Of a stretch of DNA of 64,000 nucleotides, positions 47,301 to 56,758 are shown one piece after another. Position 1 is the stretch's first letter; the number at the start of each line of letters is the position of its first letter. The translations under genes and the position numbers were made by a program. The notes under the pieces are model-generated. The model saw nothing but the letters and a program-made list of their open reading frames with translations. It searched no databases and was not told where the DNA came from. The DNA lies in NCBI RefSeq assembly GCF_005405305.1, contig NZ_BJDU01000003.1, positions 186,001 through 250,000 of the forward strand. Reading direction: 5' to 3'. The DNA is from Companilactobacillus formosensis (GTDB taxonomy: Bacteria; Bacillota; Bacilli; Lactobacillales; Lactobacillaceae).

Positions 47301-48601
47301 CGTTTGGTTACGTTAAAAATTATGAAGAACTAACTGGTCAAAATCTTCGCAATGCAGAAGAAGAACGTTTGGCAATGGGATCAACTGGTGTCAAAAGAAC
47401 GACTGGTCAACATCCAGCTGGTATCATTGTTGTGCCGGATTACATGGATATTTTTGATTTTACGCCGATCCAGTATCCCGCTGACGACCAAAATGCTGCT
47501 TGGAAGACGACTCACTTTGATTTCCATTCAATTCACGATAATATTTTGAAATTGGATATCCTGGGACATGATGATCCGACGATGATTCGTATGCTCCAAG
47601 ATTTGTCAGGAATTGATCCTAAGACTTTACCAGTTAAAGATCCTGGGGTCATGGAATTGTTCAGTGGAACTAAATCTTTAGGTGTTACTCCTGAACAAAT
47701 CTTCTCGAAGACTGGAACGCTAGGGGTACCAGAATTCGGTACTCGTTTTGTTCGTGGAATGCTTGAGAAGACTCATCCAACGACCTTTGCAGAATTGCTA
47801 CAAATTTCTGGGTTGTCACACGGGACTGATGTTTGGTTAGGTAATGCTGAAGAGTTGATTGACAAAGGTATTGTTACTTTGAAGGAAGTTATTGGTTGTC
47901 GTGATAATATCATGATGGATTTGATTCACTATGGTATGGATTCACAAATGGCTTTCCAAATTATGGAACATGTTCGTAAAGGACGTGGAATTCCTGATGA
48001 TTGGAAACAAGCTATGAAAGATGCGGATGTGCCAGATTGGTATATCGATTCTTGTTTGAAGATCAAGTACATGTTCCCTAGAGCCCATGCTACGGCTTAC
48101 ATTATTATGGCTTTACGAATTGCCTACTTTAAGGTACACTATCCACTTTATTACTACAGTGCCTACTTTACAGTTCGTGCTGATGACTTTGACTTAGTCG
48201 CAATGACAACGGGAAAAGATGCTGTCAAAGCTTCAATGAAAGCCATCAATGATAAAGGAATGGATGCTTCTACTAAAGAGAAGAATCTATTGACCGTTTT
48301 GGAATTAGCTAATGAATGTTTGGAACGTGGTTTTAAGATTAAAATGGTCGATATTGAAAAGTCAGATGCTTTTGAATTTAAGATCATTGATGATAAGACA
48401 CTTCTGGCACCATTTAATGCAATTCCGGGACTAGGTGACAACGTTGCTAAGCAAATCATTGCTGCACGTGAAGAACAGCCTTTCTTATCTAAACAAGATT
48501 TAGGTACTCGTGGTAAAGTTTCAAAGACTGTTATCGAATATATGACAGAAAATCATGTTTTAGATGGCATGCCTGATGAAAATCAGTTATCATTATTTTA
48601 G
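44303..48601 (+). CDS. polC: DNA polymerase III alpha subunit PolC
   Basis: PolC is the replicative polymerase of low-GC Gram-positives. The 1432 residues contain an N-terminal domain and OB fold, a split PHP domain beginning [13 protein letters not shown] (about 330), the inserted DEDD 3'-5' exonuclease with FDTETTG (about 417), a zinc finger with two CPKC pairs (about 905-935), and the polymerase core including [10 protein letters not shown] and PDIDLNF (about 958). The C-terminus ends ENQLSLF, a possible beta-clamp contact. The ribosome binding site is GAAGGG. No damage is seen. Confidence 0.98.
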   Translation: MADTKQLFEILVKQIKLDQLLESNDSFADGKLNKLEVHKNSKRWTFYFEFKDVLPFKEFLTFVKALKASFEGIAQVNFEIKTTQAQLRQKDITDYWNYVLNDCSVESPMVLDKIGQTPPHMENGQVFLDVSNSFMADIVDGKLVNGLQSEYSSLGFPDFRIRANIDESKNQEKEAAMKAMNVEKNKQFQAKAKEVSEKKAAKPANVSKVGRKIPDDQEITQMVDIVEEERNKVVEGYVFDIDVRKLKSGRSLLILKVTDYTSSFSIKKFSNGEDDENFFNSLDKGAWIRVRGSVQEDNFSRELVIMANDINVIKHQPRQDTAEDDNKRIELHAHTNMSQMDAIPSATDLIKRASDWGQTGIAITDHHALQAFPEAFNAGKKFGVKIAYGVEIDLVDEGNPIAYNLRDQKLAGSEYVIFDTETTGLSAVYDSIIEIGATKMKDGEVIDRFDKFINPGHPLSEVTTNLTSITTEMVENEPDESVVVGEFMDFIGDDILVGHNVTFDMGFMNAALTRMGRDRLSMPVIDTLEMSRTLHSEYRNHKLDSLAKRYNIVLEHHHRADSDAETTGYLMYKLFEELEDKFGTNNVEQLNDHIGGDEAYKQARPSHAILLAKTQAGLKNMFKIVSYSMTQYYYRTARVPRRLLNKYREGIIVGSACENGEVFTSMMQKGYDDTREIAQYYDYLEVMPKTLYQHLIDIKIIKDESALEEILKNIVKLGKELNKPVVATGDVHYLDPHDKVYRDIVIKAVKSNALARRPELPDVQFRTTNEMFDEFSYMDPQVQQEIIVDNPKKIMDSIDEISPVKDKLYTPKMDGAEDEIRNLTLNKAHELYGDPLPEIVQERMDKELKSIIGNGFSVIYLISQRLVYKSNKDGYLVGSRGSVGSSFVATMTGITEVNPLPPHYRCPKCKYSEFFTKGEVGSGYDLPDKKCPKCGTDLKKDGQDIPFETFLGFKGDKVPDIDLNFSGDYQPVAHNYTKVLFGEDHVFRAGTIGTIADRTAFGYVKNYEELTGQNLRNAEEERLAMGSTGVKRTTGQHPAGIIVVPDYMDIFDFTPIQYPADDQNAAWKTTHFDFHSIHDNILKLDILGHDDPTMIRMLQDLSGIDPKTLPVKDPGVMELFSGTKSLGVTPEQIFSKTGTLGVPEFGTRFVRGMLEKTHPTTFAELLQISGLSHGTDVWLGNAEELIDKGIVTLKEVIGCRDNIMMDLIHYGMDSQMAFQIMEHVRKGRGIPDDWKQAMKDADVPDWYIDSCLKIKYMFPRAHATAYIIMALRIAYFKVHYPLYYYSAYFTVRADDFDLVAMTTGKDAVKASMKAINDKGMDASTKEKNLLTVLELANECLERGFKIKMVDIEKSDAFEFKIIDDKTLLAPFNAIPGLGDNVAKQIIAAREEQPFLSKQDLGTRGKVSKTVIEYMTENHVLDGMPDENQLSLF

Positions 48602-48617
48602 GTATGGTTGTTATAAG

Positions 48618-48646
48618 TTGATTTAATAACAAATATATGTTAAATT
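48618..48646 (+). promoter_or_regulatory. Promoter of the rimP-nusA-infB operon
   Basis: TTGATT (48618-48623) and TAAATT (48641-48646) are separated by 17 bases, immediately after polC. Transcription from about 48653 would traverse the terminator at 48672-48698. Confidence 0.55.
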
Positions 48647-48671
48647 AACTACTAGTTAATTATTGATTAAT

Positions 48672-48698
48672 GAGTGAGCAGAAATGCTCACTCTTTTT
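48672..48698 (+). terminator. Leader terminator upstream of rimP-nusA (attenuator candidate)
   Basis: A perfect 9-bp stem GAGTGAGCA/TGCTCACTC with a GAAA tetraloop, followed by five T. It lies between the operon promoter and rimP. In Bacillus the nusA operon is autoregulated by NusA-dependent termination in its leader, and this hairpin is in the corresponding place. Confidence 0.85.
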
Positions 48699-48725
48699 AT
48701 TGCCGATTACTTTGGAGGAATGTCC

Positions 48726-49193
48726 TTGGATACAAAAGTTGAAGAATTAAAAGCCATTTTACAACCCATTTTGGAACAACACGATTTCTTTTTAGTTGAT
48801 TTAGAACTCGTGCACGAACATGGGGATTGGTATTTGAGAGTTTATGCAGATAAAAAAGGTGGAATCAGTATTGATGATTGTGCCGTTATTAGTGAGGAAT
48901 ATGGAGAAAAGCTAGATGAACTAGATCCAATTGAACCAGCTTATTATCTAGAAGTTTCATCTCCTGGTGCAGAACGTCCATTAAAGAACGATGAAAGTCT
49001 AACTAATTACGTTGACGACTACGTTCATGTTTCTTTATATCAAAAAGTAAATGGTGAAAAAGCTTTTGAAGGAACACTTACAGAAGTAACAGATACAGAG
49101 ATAACTTTGATCGTAAAAGTTAAGAATTTAAAGAAGCAAGTAGAAATTAGCCGCAAAAATATCGCTAAGATTCGTCTTGCAATCGAATTCTAA
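48726..49193 (+). CDS. rimP: Ribosome maturation factor RimP
   Basis: RimP promotes 30S assembly. The frame runs upstream to 48684 but through the leader terminator; GGAGG at 48714-48718 is 7 bases before a TTG at 48726 and only 1 base before the ATG at 48720, so TTG is preferred (155 residues). ISIDDCAVISEEYGEKLDELDPI and YLEVSSPGAERPL are conserved. First gene of rimP-nusA-ylxR-ylxQ-infB. Confidence 0.93.
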   Translation: MDTKVEELKAILQPILEQHDFFLVDLELVHEHGDWYLRVYADKKGGISIDDCAVISEEYGEKLDELDPIEPAYYLEVSSPGAERPLKNDESLTNYVDDYVHVSLYQKVNGEKAFEGTLTEVTDTEITLIVKVKNLKKQVEISRKNIAKIRLAIEF

Positions 49194-49203
49194 GGAGAAA
49201 ATC

Positions 49204-50421
49204 ATGAGTAAAGAAATGGTTGAAGCCCTCGATGCGCTTGAACGCGAAAAGGGTATCAAAAAAGAATACGTTATTGAATCATTAGAAGCTGCTTTAGTTG
49301 CGGCTTATAAGAGAAATTACAACCAAGCCCAAAACGTTGATGTTGAATTTGACGCTAAAAAGGGTAATATACATGTTTATGCGGTTAAAGAAGTTGTCGA
49401 AGACGTTGTTGATGATCGTCTTGAAGTAAGTCTTGAAGATGCTCAACAAAAGAGTAAAGGTTATGAAATTGGCGATCATATCAAAGAAGAAGTAACGCCT
49501 AAGGACTTTGGTAGAATTGCAGCACAAACTGCCAAGCAAGTGATCATGCAACGTGTTCGTGAGGCTGAGCGTGACATCATTTATAATGAATATAGCCAGT
49601 ATGAACATGAGATCATCCAAGGAACCGTTGAACGTAGCGATAGTAGATATGTTTATATTACTTATGGACGTATCGAAACAGTTATGCCTAAGGCGGATCA
49701 AATGCCTGGCGAAACATACAATTCTCGTGATAGAATTCGTGTTTACGTAACTAAGGTCGAAAATGCTACTAAAGGACCTCAAGTGTTTGTTTCCAGAACT
49801 GATCCAGGTTTGGTCAAAAGATTATTTGAACAAGAAGTTCCTGAAATTTATGATGGAACTGTTGAAATTGTCTCAATTGCTCGTGAAGCTGGAGATAGAA
49901 CTAAGATTGCTGTTAAGTCAGATAATCCAGATGTTGATCCTGTTGGTACTTGCGTAGGACCAAAAGGCTCACGTGTACAAGCAGTTGTTGATGAATTGAA
50001 TGGTGAAAATATTGATGTTGTGCCATATGTTGATGATCCAGTTGATTTCATCGCTAACGCTTTGAATCCAGCTGAAGTTATTGCGGTTCAATTTGATGAA
50101 ACTGATAAGAAACAATGTATCGTAATCGTTCCTGATTACCACTTGTCATTAGCAATTGGTAAGAAGGGTCAAAATGCTCGTTTAGCTGCTAAGTTAACTG
50201 GATATAAGATTGATATTAAACCAGAATCACAAGTTGAATTCGTTGATGATAACGACGAAGATGTTGATTTAGACGACATTGAGAGTGGTAAAATTGACAT
50301 AGAAAAGACTCGTCAAAATGCTGCTAATGCAGATGATGCAAAGAATCCTGCTGTACAAGATGATGATGATAATGACTCAGATTCAGATGATGTAGATAGC
50401 GATTCTGATTCAGAAAAATAA
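49204..50421 (+). CDS. nusA: Transcription termination/antitermination factor NusA
   Basis: NusA binds RNA polymerase and affects pausing and termination. With the ATG at 49204 (after AAGGAG) it has 405 residues: an N-terminal polymerase-binding domain, an S1 domain (about 130-200) and two KH domains (about 225-345, with GPKGSRVQAVVDEL and IGKKGQNARLAAKLTG). It lacks the acidic repeats of E. coli NusA but ends in an Asp/Ser tail (DDDDNDSDSDD and following). Probable target of its own regulation through the leader terminator. Confidence 0.97.
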   Translation: MSKEMVEALDALEREKGIKKEYVIESLEAALVAAYKRNYNQAQNVDVEFDAKKGNIHVYAVKEVVEDVVDDRLEVSLEDAQQKSKGYEIGDHIKEEVTPKDFGRIAAQTAKQVIMQRVREAERDIIYNEYSQYEHEIIQGTVERSDSRYVYITYGRIETVMPKADQMPGETYNSRDRIRVYVTKVENATKGPQVFVSRTDPGLVKRLFEQEVPEIYDGTVEIVSIAREAGDRTKIAVKSDNPDVDPVGTCVGPKGSRVQAVVDELNGENIDVVPYVDDPVDFIANALNPAEVIAVQFDETDKKQCIVIVPDYHLSLAIGKKGQNARLAAKLTGYKIDIKPESQVEFVDDNDEDVDLDDIESGKIDIEKTRQNAANADDAKNPAVQDDDDNDSDSDDVDSDSDSEK

Positions 50422-50436
50422 AAAGGGGTGATGGAT

Positions 50437-50745
50437 TTGGCAACTCGTAAGATACCTATGCGTAAAGATGTTTTGACAAACAAGATGTATCCAAAAAGAG
50501 AAATGGTAAGAATTGTCAAAGATAAAGAAGGCAATATTTCAATTGATCCTACTGGAAAGAAACCTGGCCGTGGGGCTTATGTAGGTCTAGATCCAGAAGC
50601 CGTTAAAAATGCTAAATCAGCAAAAATTCTGGAAAAAGTATTTTCACATGCGGTTCCAGAAAATTTTTATGATGAACTATTTGATTTCGTTGATCACCAA
50701 AAGGCCCGTATGGATCTTTTTGGAGATTTAGGTAAAAAACATTAA
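50437..50745 (+). CDS. ylxR: YlxR family RNA/DNA-binding protein (RnpM-like)
   Basis: A small basic protein of the DUF448/YlxR family. The sequence AAGGGGTGAT (50423-50432) is a near-complete ribosome binding site and overlaps GTG and ATG codons at 50428 and 50431, so I take the TTG at 50437 (ATRKIPMRKDV), giving about 102 residues. The signature is PGRGAYVGLDPE (near residue 46). Bacillus YlxR/RnpM binds RNase P RNA and affects gene expression. Overlaps ylxQ by one base. Confidence 0.9.
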   Translation: MATRKIPMRKDVLTNKMYPKREMVRIVKDKEGNISIDPTGKKPGRGAYVGLDPEAVKNAKSAKILEKVFSHAVPENFYDELFDFVDHQKARMDLFGDLGKKH

Positions 50746-51041
50746 TGAAGAATTTTTTAAATTTCTTAGGTATTGCAGTTAGAGCTCGAAAATTTATTAG
50801 TGGAACTGAACTGACTATTAATGGAATGCGCAGTGGTGAGGTAAAACTCGTTATCATGGCGCAAGATTGTAGTGCTCGAACAAAAAAAGATTTGCACAAT
50901 AAGGCAAGTTATTATAATGTACCTGTGATAGATACGATAAGTAGTGAAGATTTAAAAACGGCTATTGGAAAAGACAGAAAAGTTATGGGAATAACAGATT
51001 TTGGATTTGCTAAAAGGTTAAAAGAACTTATGGACAATTAA
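50745..51041 (+). CDS. ylxQ: L7Ae-family ribosomal protein YlxQ
   Basis: A 98-residue protein of the L7Ae/L30e superfamily that binds kink-turn RNAs in its relatives. [16 protein letters not shown] and [18 protein letters not shown] are the recognisable RNA-binding region. It lies between ylxR and infB as in Bacillus, and its stop is 13 bases before infB. The role in Firmicutes remains undefined. Confidence 0.92.
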   Translation: MKNFLNFLGIAVRARKFISGTELTINGMRSGEVKLVIMAQDCSARTKKDLHNKASYYNVPVIDTISSEDLKTAIGKDRKVMGITDFGFAKRLKELMDN

Positions 51042-51054
51042 GGAGAGTGATAGG

Positions 51055-53907
51055 ATGGTCAAAAAAAGAATTTATACTATTGCAAAAGAAAATAGTGTTG
51101 AGAATCAAGTAGTACTAGATGCCGCTGCAAAATTGGGCATTAATGTGAAAAACCATATGTCATCAGTAGATGAAAGTGTAGAAAAGAAAATAGTTGGTAG
51201 CTTAAAGGGTGGTAAAAAACCAGTTAAGTCTCAATCAAAGAATCAAGCCAATGCACAACCTAAGACTGATGAAAAGCACGAAGGTAGTAATCACAATTCA
51301 GGTGATCACAAAACTAAGATCAAGATTACTGCTGTAAGAAGAGATACTAATAAGGGTAAGGGTCATTTTGACCATCGTAACAATAATCACAACTCCAACA
51401 GTAATCGTCCAAACAGCAATAATAATAACTATCATCGTCCAAACAATGGTAACAATTCTCACAATTCAAACAATGTTAATAATGGCAATAGAAACGATAA
51501 TCGCAATTCACAAAATCGTGATAACCGTAATCGTAACAATGAAACACGTAACAACCGCAATGGCGAGAATCGTAACAATAATCGCAATCGCAACAATAAC
51601 AACCGACGTGATCGTTCAAGTGTGCAAGGACAAGCTCCACGTCCAAGACAAAGTGCCGGTAACAAGTATCTAGAACAATTTAAGACCAACATCGCTGATG
51701 CTAGTCATATTCCTAGTCATCCAACTAGAAACCACAACAATCGTTCTAATAACAACCGCACTAACAATAGTGATAATGCTCATAGAAACAATCACCGTCC
51801 TAACAATAATAACGAGAACAATAATCGTTATAACAAGAACAACAACCATAATGTAAATAACCGTAACAACAATAATAATCGCAACAACCAAAATCAAAAT
51901 AGAAGACCTAATAACAATAACGTAGCTGCTAAGGCTAAGGAAACTCCTAAGTCAACTGTAGCAAACGTTAATATTCCAAAGCCAGAATACAAGAAGCCAA
52001 AGCCAACTAACAATAACCGTGACTTTGGTCATAAACAAAATCTTGCTAATCCATTTGGTAGTCGTAAGAAGAAGAAGGAACGTAAACGTCAACAACGTCA
52101 ACGTACTGAACCTAAGAAGCCAATGCCACAAAGAAAGGAACGTCCATTACCAGAAACACTTGTTTATACAGTGGGTATGAACGCTCAAGATATTGGTAAG
52201 TTGATTCACAGAGAACCAGCTGAAATTGTTAAGAAACTCTTTATGCTTGGTATTATGATCAACCAAAACAAGTCATTGGATAAGGATACCATTGAATTGT
52301 TGGCTGAAGATTACGGTATTAAATCACAAGAAAAGGTTGAAGAAGATGTTGCCGATATCGACAAGTACTTTGATGCTGAAGTTAATACAACAGAAAACCT
52401 TGTTACACGCCCACCAGTAGTTACAATCATGGGTCACGTTGATCATGGTAAGACAACCTTGCTTGATCACTTAAGACATACACATGTTACTGCCGGTGAA
52501 GCTGGTGGTATCACTCAACATATCGGTGCTTACCAAGTTCGTCTAAAAGACAGATTGATTACCTTCTTGGATACTCCAGGACACGCTGCCTTTACTAATA
52601 TGCGTGCTCGTGGTGCTGATATTACTGATATCGTTATCTTAGTTGTTGCTGCTGATGATGGTGTCATGCCACAGACAGTTGAAGCTATCAACCATGCCAA
52701 GGCTGCAAATGATCCAATTATCGTAGCTATCAATAAGATCGATAAGCCAGGTGCAAATCCACAACACGTAATCGAAGAATTAATGCAATATGACTTAGTT
52801 CCTGAAGATTATGGTGGGGATACTATCTTTGTTAATATTTCTGCTAAGATGGGTACAAATATTGACGAATTGCTAGAAATGGTTCTTCTAGAATCTGATG
52901 TTCTAGAATTAAAGGCTAACCCTAAGCAAAAAGCTATCGGTACTGTTATCGAAGCTAAGTTGGATAAGGGTCGTGGACCAGTTGCTACATTGCTAGTTCA
53001 ACAAGGTACATTACACGTTGGTGATCCAATTGTTGTTGGTAATACCTTTGGTCGTGTCAGAACTATGACTAACTATAATGGTAAAGAAATCAAGAATGCT
53101 AAACCATCAGAACCAGTTGAGATCACAGGTCTTAATGAAGTTCCCGAATCAGCTGACAAGTTTGTTGTCTTCGATGATGAGAAGACAGCTCGTGCTGCTG
53201 GTGAAGAACGTGCTAGTCGTGCTCTTCAAAAGGAACGTCAAAATACTAACCCTGTAACACTTGATAACTTGTTCGAAACAATGAAAGAAGGAGAACTTAA
53301 ACAAGTCGACGTTATTATCAAAGCCGATGTTCAAGGTTCTGCTGAAGCCATTGCCGGAAGTTTGAAGAAGATCGAAGTTGAAGGCGTTCGTGTCAATATT
53401 ATTCACTCTGCCGTTGGTGCCATTACTGAAAGTGATGTTAACTTAGCTGCTGCAAGTAACGCTATCATCATTGGATTTAATGTTCGTCCAACTGCTCAAG
53501 CTAAGGTTCAAGCTAAGGATGAAAATGTTGATATTCGTCTACACAGAGTTATCTACAAGGCTATCGATGAAGTTGAAGCTGCTATGAAGGGTATGTTGGA
53601 ACCAGTTTACGAAGAAAAAGTTATCGGTAACTTGACTGTTCGTGAAACTTACAACGTATCTAAGATTGGTACTATCGCTGGTTGTTATGTCAATAGTGGT
53701 AAGATCCAACGTGATAGTGGCGTAAGACTTATCAGAGATGGTATCGTTATTACTGAAGGTAAACTAGCTTCTCTAAAACGTTTCAAAGATGACGTTAAGG
53801 AAGTTGGCTCAGGATTCGAATGTGGTATCACAATCGAAAACTATAACGATATTAAGATCGGTGACGAAATCGAAGTTTACGTTATGGAACAAGTTCCAGT
53901 TAAATAG
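51055..53907 (+). CDS. infB: Translation initiation factor IF-2
   Basis: IF-2 is the GTPase that brings initiator tRNA to the 30S. Of the 950 residues, 1-50 form an IF2 N-terminal domain; 104-290 is an Asn/Arg-rich low-complexity region with about 80 Asn in 190 residues; a basic segment follows; a second IF2_N domain is at about 360-415; the GTPase domain begins near residue 460 with GHVDHGKT, then DTPGH and NKID; and the C-terminal EF-Tu-like and fMet-tRNA domains complete it. Ribosome binding site AGGAGAG. The core is normal and only the linker is exceptional. Confidence 0.98.
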   Translation: MVKKRIYTIAKENSVENQVVLDAAAKLGINVKNHMSSVDESVEKKIVGSLKGGKKPVKSQSKNQANAQPKTDEKHEGSNHNSGDHKTKIKITAVRRDTNKGKGHFDHRNNNHNSNSNRPNSNNNNYHRPNNGNNSHNSNNVNNGNRNDNRNSQNRDNRNRNNETRNNRNGENRNNNRNRNNNNRRDRSSVQGQAPRPRQSAGNKYLEQFKTNIADASHIPSHPTRNHNNRSNNNRTNNSDNAHRNNHRPNNNNENNNRYNKNNNHNVNNRNNNNNRNNQNQNRRPNNNNVAAKAKETPKSTVANVNIPKPEYKKPKPTNNNRDFGHKQNLANPFGSRKKKKERKRQQRQRTEPKKPMPQRKERPLPETLVYTVGMNAQDIGKLIHREPAEIVKKLFMLGIMINQNKSLDKDTIELLAEDYGIKSQEKVEEDVADIDKYFDAEVNTTENLVTRPPVVTIMGHVDHGKTTLLDHLRHTHVTAGEAGGITQHIGAYQVRLKDRLITFLDTPGHAAFTNMRARGADITDIVILVVAADDGVMPQTVEAINHAKAANDPIIVAINKIDKPGANPQHVIEELMQYDLVPEDYGGDTIFVNISAKMGTNIDELLEMVLLESDVLELKANPKQKAIGTVIEAKLDKGRGPVATLLVQQGTLHVGDPIVVGNTFGRVRTMTNYNGKEIKNAKPSEPVEITGLNEVPESADKFVVFDDEKTARAAGEERASRALQKERQNTNPVTLDNLFETMKEGELKQVDVIIKADVQGSAEAIAGSLKKIEVEGVRVNIIHSAVGAITESDVNLAAASNAIIIGFNVRPTAQAKVQAKDENVDIRLHRVIYKAIDEVEAAMKGMLEPVYEEKVIGNLTVRETYNVSKIGTIAGCYVNSGKIQRDSGVRLIRDGIVITEGKLASLKRFKDDVKEVGSGFECGITIENYNDIKIGDEIEVYVMEQVPVK

Positions 53908-53916
53908 TTAATAATC

Positions 53917-53963
53917 TAAATAAAGCCAGAATGTTTTTTGAAACATTTTGACTTTATTTTTTT
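53917..53963 (+). terminator. Intrinsic terminator after infB
   Basis: AAATAAAG (53918-53925) pairs with CTTTATTT (53951-53958), and AATGTT (53930-53935) with AACATT (53941-53946), with some internal pairs including G-U; T-run follows. Confidence 0.85.
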
Positions 53964-53999
53964 GACAAATTATTAAGAGAAAAGAAATCTCGTAGTAAT

Positions 54000-54008
54000 G
54001 TGATATAA
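54000..54008 (+). promoter_or_regulatory. Extended -10 promoter of rbfA
   Basis: TGATATAAT is a TGn extended -10 with a perfect TATAAT at 54003-54008, about 70 bases upstream of rbfA. No -35 at the ideal distance; a TTGACA at 53961-53966 is too far upstream. Confidence 0.5.
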
Positions 54009-54076
54009 TCAAGCAGTGATGATTAAAAGATGACAAGTAAACTAGAGATAGTTTGAAAAATAATGGAGGTACAAGC

Positions 54077-54436
54077 ATGGTAAAACATCGTATTGGTCGT
54101 GTTGAACAAGAAATTCAAAAAGAAGTCAACGACATTCTTCTTAAACGTGTACGTGATCCTAGAGTTCAAGGCGTTACAGTTACAGGTGTCGAAATGACCG
54201 GTGATTTACAGCAAGCAACGATTTATTACAGCATTCTTTCTGAAAAAGCTAGTGATGTTGAAAAAACTCAAGCAGGACTAGATAAGGCTAAAGGTTTGAT
54301 TCGTCGTGAATTAGGTCAAAAATTGACCCTTTATAAAGTTCCAGAACTTGAATTCAAGCAAGATCAATCCGTTCGTTACGGAGAAAAGATTGATAAATTG
54401 ATTGCTAAGTTGCATCAAGACGAAGCTAATCGTTAA
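54077..54436 (+). CDS. rbfA: 30S ribosome-binding factor RbfA
   Basis: RbfA is a cold-shock 30S maturation factor binding 16S helix 1. The open frame starts at 54053, but GGAGG (54064-54068) precedes the ATG 54077 ([17 protein letters not shown]), giving 119 residues. [28 protein letters not shown] in parts is the type II KH core. It normally follows infB; here a terminator and new promoter separate them. Confidence 0.96.
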   Translation: MVKHRIGRVEQEIQKEVNDILLKRVRDPRVQGVTVTGVEMTGDLQQATIYYSILSEKASDVEKTQAGLDKAKGLIRRELGQKLTLYKVPELEFKQDQSVRYGEKIDKLIAKLHQDEANR

Positions 54437-54440
54437 AACT

Positions 54441-54474
54441 AACAGGTAAGAATATTTTTCTTGCCTGTTTTTTT
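54441..54474 (+). terminator. Intrinsic terminator after rbfA
   Basis: AACAGGTAAGAA (54441-54452) pairs with 54458-54469 over 12 bp with one T-G, followed by T. Confidence 0.9.
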
Positions 54475-54546
54475 GTGGAAAACTTTCTATTGTTAATAAA
54501 GACTAGTAAAATTGTTAATGATATTACGAAAAAATGGAGATTGATT

Positions 54547-55461
54547 ATGGACGGAGTAATTCCATTAAATAAAGAAATCGGACAAACAAGTTCAGATTAC
54601 GTATATAAATTAAGAAAAATTTTGCATACAAGAAAGATTGGTCATACAGGGACTTTAGATCCTTTAGTTGATGGTGTTTTACCTATCTGTGTCGGTCAAG
54701 CAACTAAATTGGTCAATACTTTGACAGGTTCTCCTAAGGAATATGTTGGTGAAATTACTTTGGGACGTTCTACAACGACTGAAGATCGTGAAGGCGAAAC
54801 AGTTGAAGAAAAGAAATTATTAAAGCCATTTACTAATGAAGAATTGAAGACGATTTTTGAACAAATGACTGGTGATTTAAAGCAAATTCCACCAATGTTT
54901 TCAGCCGTTCGTGTGAATGGTAAGAAACTTTACGAATATGCTCGAGCTGGTATCGAAGTGGAACGACCAGTTCGCCAAATTCACATTTATAGTTTTTCAA
55001 TGACTTCAGAACCTAGTTTTGATGAAACGACTGGCTATCAAACGATCAAATTTCACGTTAAGTGTTCTAAGGGAACTTATGTTAGAACTTTGGCAGTAGA
55101 ATTTGGCAAATTATTAGGTTATCCTGCCTTTATGTCACAATTGACTCGTGTAAAGAGTGCGGGTTTTCCAATTGAAGAAACTTTTACTTTAGGCCAGATT
55201 GAGGAAATGATGGAAAAAAATGATTATCGTTTCTTGAAATCTATCGATGAAGTTTTAAAAGATGTGCCTAGTTTAGAACTGAATGATGAACAGTGGGATG
55301 TTCGTGTCAGTCATGGGGGATTCTTAGAAGAAAGTGATGTCGACTCAGACAAAACTAAACAATTACGAGTGCAAAGAAGCGGCATTACCAAAGCACTTTA
55401 CAAGTATGATAAAGTTAGAAATATGTGGATTCCAGATTTGATGTTATTGAACAACAAGTAA
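54547..55461 (+). CDS. truB: tRNA pseudouridine55 synthase TruB
   Basis: TruB makes pseudouridine 55 in the T loop of tRNAs. The upstream in-frame ATG at 54475 overlaps the rbfA terminator region; the ATG at 54547 has GGAG 7 bases upstream and yields 304 residues. The catalytic Asp38 is in GHTGTLDPLVDGVLP; GTYVRTLAVEFG and a C-terminal PUA-like part follow. ribF comes after 12 bases, the usual truB-ribF pair. Confidence 0.96.
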   Translation: MDGVIPLNKEIGQTSSDYVYKLRKILHTRKIGHTGTLDPLVDGVLPICVGQATKLVNTLTGSPKEYVGEITLGRSTTTEDREGETVEEKKLLKPFTNEELKTIFEQMTGDLKQIPPMFSAVRVNGKKLYEYARAGIEVERPVRQIHIYSFSMTSEPSFDETTGYQTIKFHVKCSKGTYVRTLAVEFGKLLGYPAFMSQLTRVKSAGFPIEETFTLGQIEEMMEKNDYRFLKSIDEVLKDVPSLELNDEQWDVRVSHGGFLEESDVDSDKTKQLRVQRSGITKALYKYDKVRNMWIPDLMLLNNK

Positions 55462-55473
55462 AAGAGGGTAATT

Positions 55474-56400
55474 ATGCAGATTATTAATGTTAAACATCCG
55501 CTAAAAAAGGAACAATTGCCAACTGAAGCAACAGTTTTGATTATGGGCTTTTTTGACGGGGTACATTTAGGACATCAAAAAGTTATTAAGACGGGTGTGA
55601 AATTAGCCAAAGAGCATAATTTGAAGTCTATTCTCTTAACTTTTGACCGTTCTCCTAGAACTGTTTACCAACATGAAACTAATTTTAAGTATCTTTCAAC
55701 TAGAAGTCGCAAAGCCCAATTGGTCGAAACATTAGGAGTGGACTATCTTTATTTCGTGAAATTCACACCTGAATTTGCGCATCTAAAACCACAGGAATTT
55801 GTGGATCAATATATGATCGACCTCAAAGCTAAATATGTTGTTGCAGGGTTTGACTATACCTATGGCAAAAAAGATGTTGCCAATATGGCTAATTTGCCTA
55901 ATTATTCTAAGGGTAATTTTGAGACCGTCATGGTGCCGGAACAATTGATTAATGATCAAAAAATTGGTTCAAGCGCTATTAAAGAATTCATTACGAGTGA
56001 CAGGATTAGTGAAGCTAATGAATTCTTAGGCTACAATTATCAAAATCAAGGCAAAGTCATTCATGGCTTACAAAGAGGTCGGACACTCGGTTATCCCACA
56101 GCCAATATAGCTGTTGATGGTGATCAAGTGATTCCTTCAATTGGTGTTTATGCTACTAAAATAAAAGTAGATGGGGTTTGGTATAATTCAATGACCTCAG
56201 TGGGGTATAACGTTACTTTCAAAGAAAACACTGGTATTACGATTGAATCTAATATTTTTGATTTTGATCGAGATATTTATGGCGAGCCAGTAGTGATCGA
56301 GTGGGTCAAATATTTACGTGGCGAAGTGAAGTTCGACGGTGCAGACGGTTTGATCAAGCAGTTAGAATTAGATAAGAATAATTCCTTAAAAGTATTGTAA
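55474..56400 (+). CDS. ribF: Bifunctional riboflavin kinase/FAD synthetase RibF
   Basis: RibF converts riboflavin to FMN and FAD. The 308 residues comprise an N-terminal FAD synthetase domain (nucleotidyl transferase motif GFFDGVHLGHQ, residues 25-35) and a C-terminal flavokinase domain (HGLQRGRTLGYPTANI, about 191-206, including the PTAN motif). Its start has AGAGGG. The organism appears to need riboflavin uptake or synthesis genes located elsewhere. Confidence 0.96.
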   Translation: MQIINVKHPLKKEQLPTEATVLIMGFFDGVHLGHQKVIKTGVKLAKEHNLKSILLTFDRSPRTVYQHETNFKYLSTRSRKAQLVETLGVDYLYFVKFTPEFAHLKPQEFVDQYMIDLKAKYVVAGFDYTYGKKDVANMANLPNYSKGNFETVMVPEQLINDQKIGSSAIKEFITSDRISEANEFLGYNYQNQGKVIHGLQRGRTLGYPTANIAVDGDQVIPSIGVYATKIKVDGVWYNSMTSVGYNVTFKENTGITIESNIFDFDRDIYGEPVVIEWVKYLRGEVKFDGADGLIKQLELDKNNSLKVL

Positions 56401-56455
56401 AAAGAGAACTTGAGATGCAAAAGGCTCTTTCTTAAGTTAGGTTATCGGTAGATGT

Positions 56456-56545
56456 CGTCCTTCGTTCTGCTTTGTGGACGCTGGAACGTACTGGACACAA
56501 CTGAGTATCCATAAAGCCGTCATTACCGGACTAGATAGTGCTTCT
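56456..56545 (+). repeat. Structured intergenic element C
   Basis: The 358-base gap between ribF and hrcA contains a shorter relative of element B. It has CGTCCTTC (56456-56463) at the left, GCTGGAAC (56480-56487) inside and CCGGACTAGATAGTGCTTCT (56526-56545) at the right, the last matching element B in 18 of 20 bases. GTCC and GGAC near the ends are complementary, as in B. It lacks B's extra arms. No coding frame. Confidence 0.55.
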
Positions 56546-56579
56546 TATCTTTTATTTCCTATAATTTAAGGTCAAAAAT

Positions 56580-56620
56580 AGCATTTATTCAGACTACGAT
56601 AATCTAAATAGATGCTTTTA
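56580..56620 (+). terminator. Terminator-like hairpin upstream of hrcA
   Basis: AGCATTTATTCAGA (56580-56593) pairs with TCTAAATAGATGCT (56603-56616) with one G-U and one mismatch, 9-base loop, followed by TTTTAG. It insulates the hrcA operon from ribF transcription. Confidence 0.7.
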
Positions 56621-56678
56621 GTTTGTTGATAATAATAAGAGCTTTTATGAAATAATTTTGAAAAATGAGCGTGCATAC

Positions 56679-56707
56679 TTGACACTATAAGGATAGATTG
56701 TTATATT
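56679..56707 (+). promoter_or_regulatory. Promoter of hrcA-grpE-dnaK
   Basis: A perfect TTGACA (56679-56684) and TATATT (56702-56707) are exactly 17 bases apart. The expected start point, near 56714, falls next to the CIRCE operator. Confidence 0.85.
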
Positions 56708-56715
56708 TTACATTG

Positions 56716-56742
56716 TTAGCACTCAGGTATGAATAGTGCTAA
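56716..56742 (+). promoter_or_regulatory. CIRCE operator (HrcA binding site)
   Basis: TTAGCACTC, nine bases, TAGTGCTAA: the CIRCE inverted repeat with a single mismatch in the right arm (consensus GAGTGCTAA). HrcA binding here represses the operon at normal temperature, and the site is transcribed with the mRNA. An ATG in the spacer is in frame with hrcA but is not the start. Confidence 0.95.
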
Positions 56743-56758
56743 AAAGGAGGACGGTATA

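Noticed and set aside
49294-49782. A 162-codon minus-strand frame opposite nusA
   Set aside because: Antisense to the conserved S1 region of nusA, with no start signals or recognisable domains.
51368-51897. Long frames on both strands inside the infB linker (for example 51368-51673 plus and 51670-51897 minus)
   Set aside because: They are by-products of the AAC/AAT repeat composition, lack ribosome binding sites and overlap a well-supported gene.
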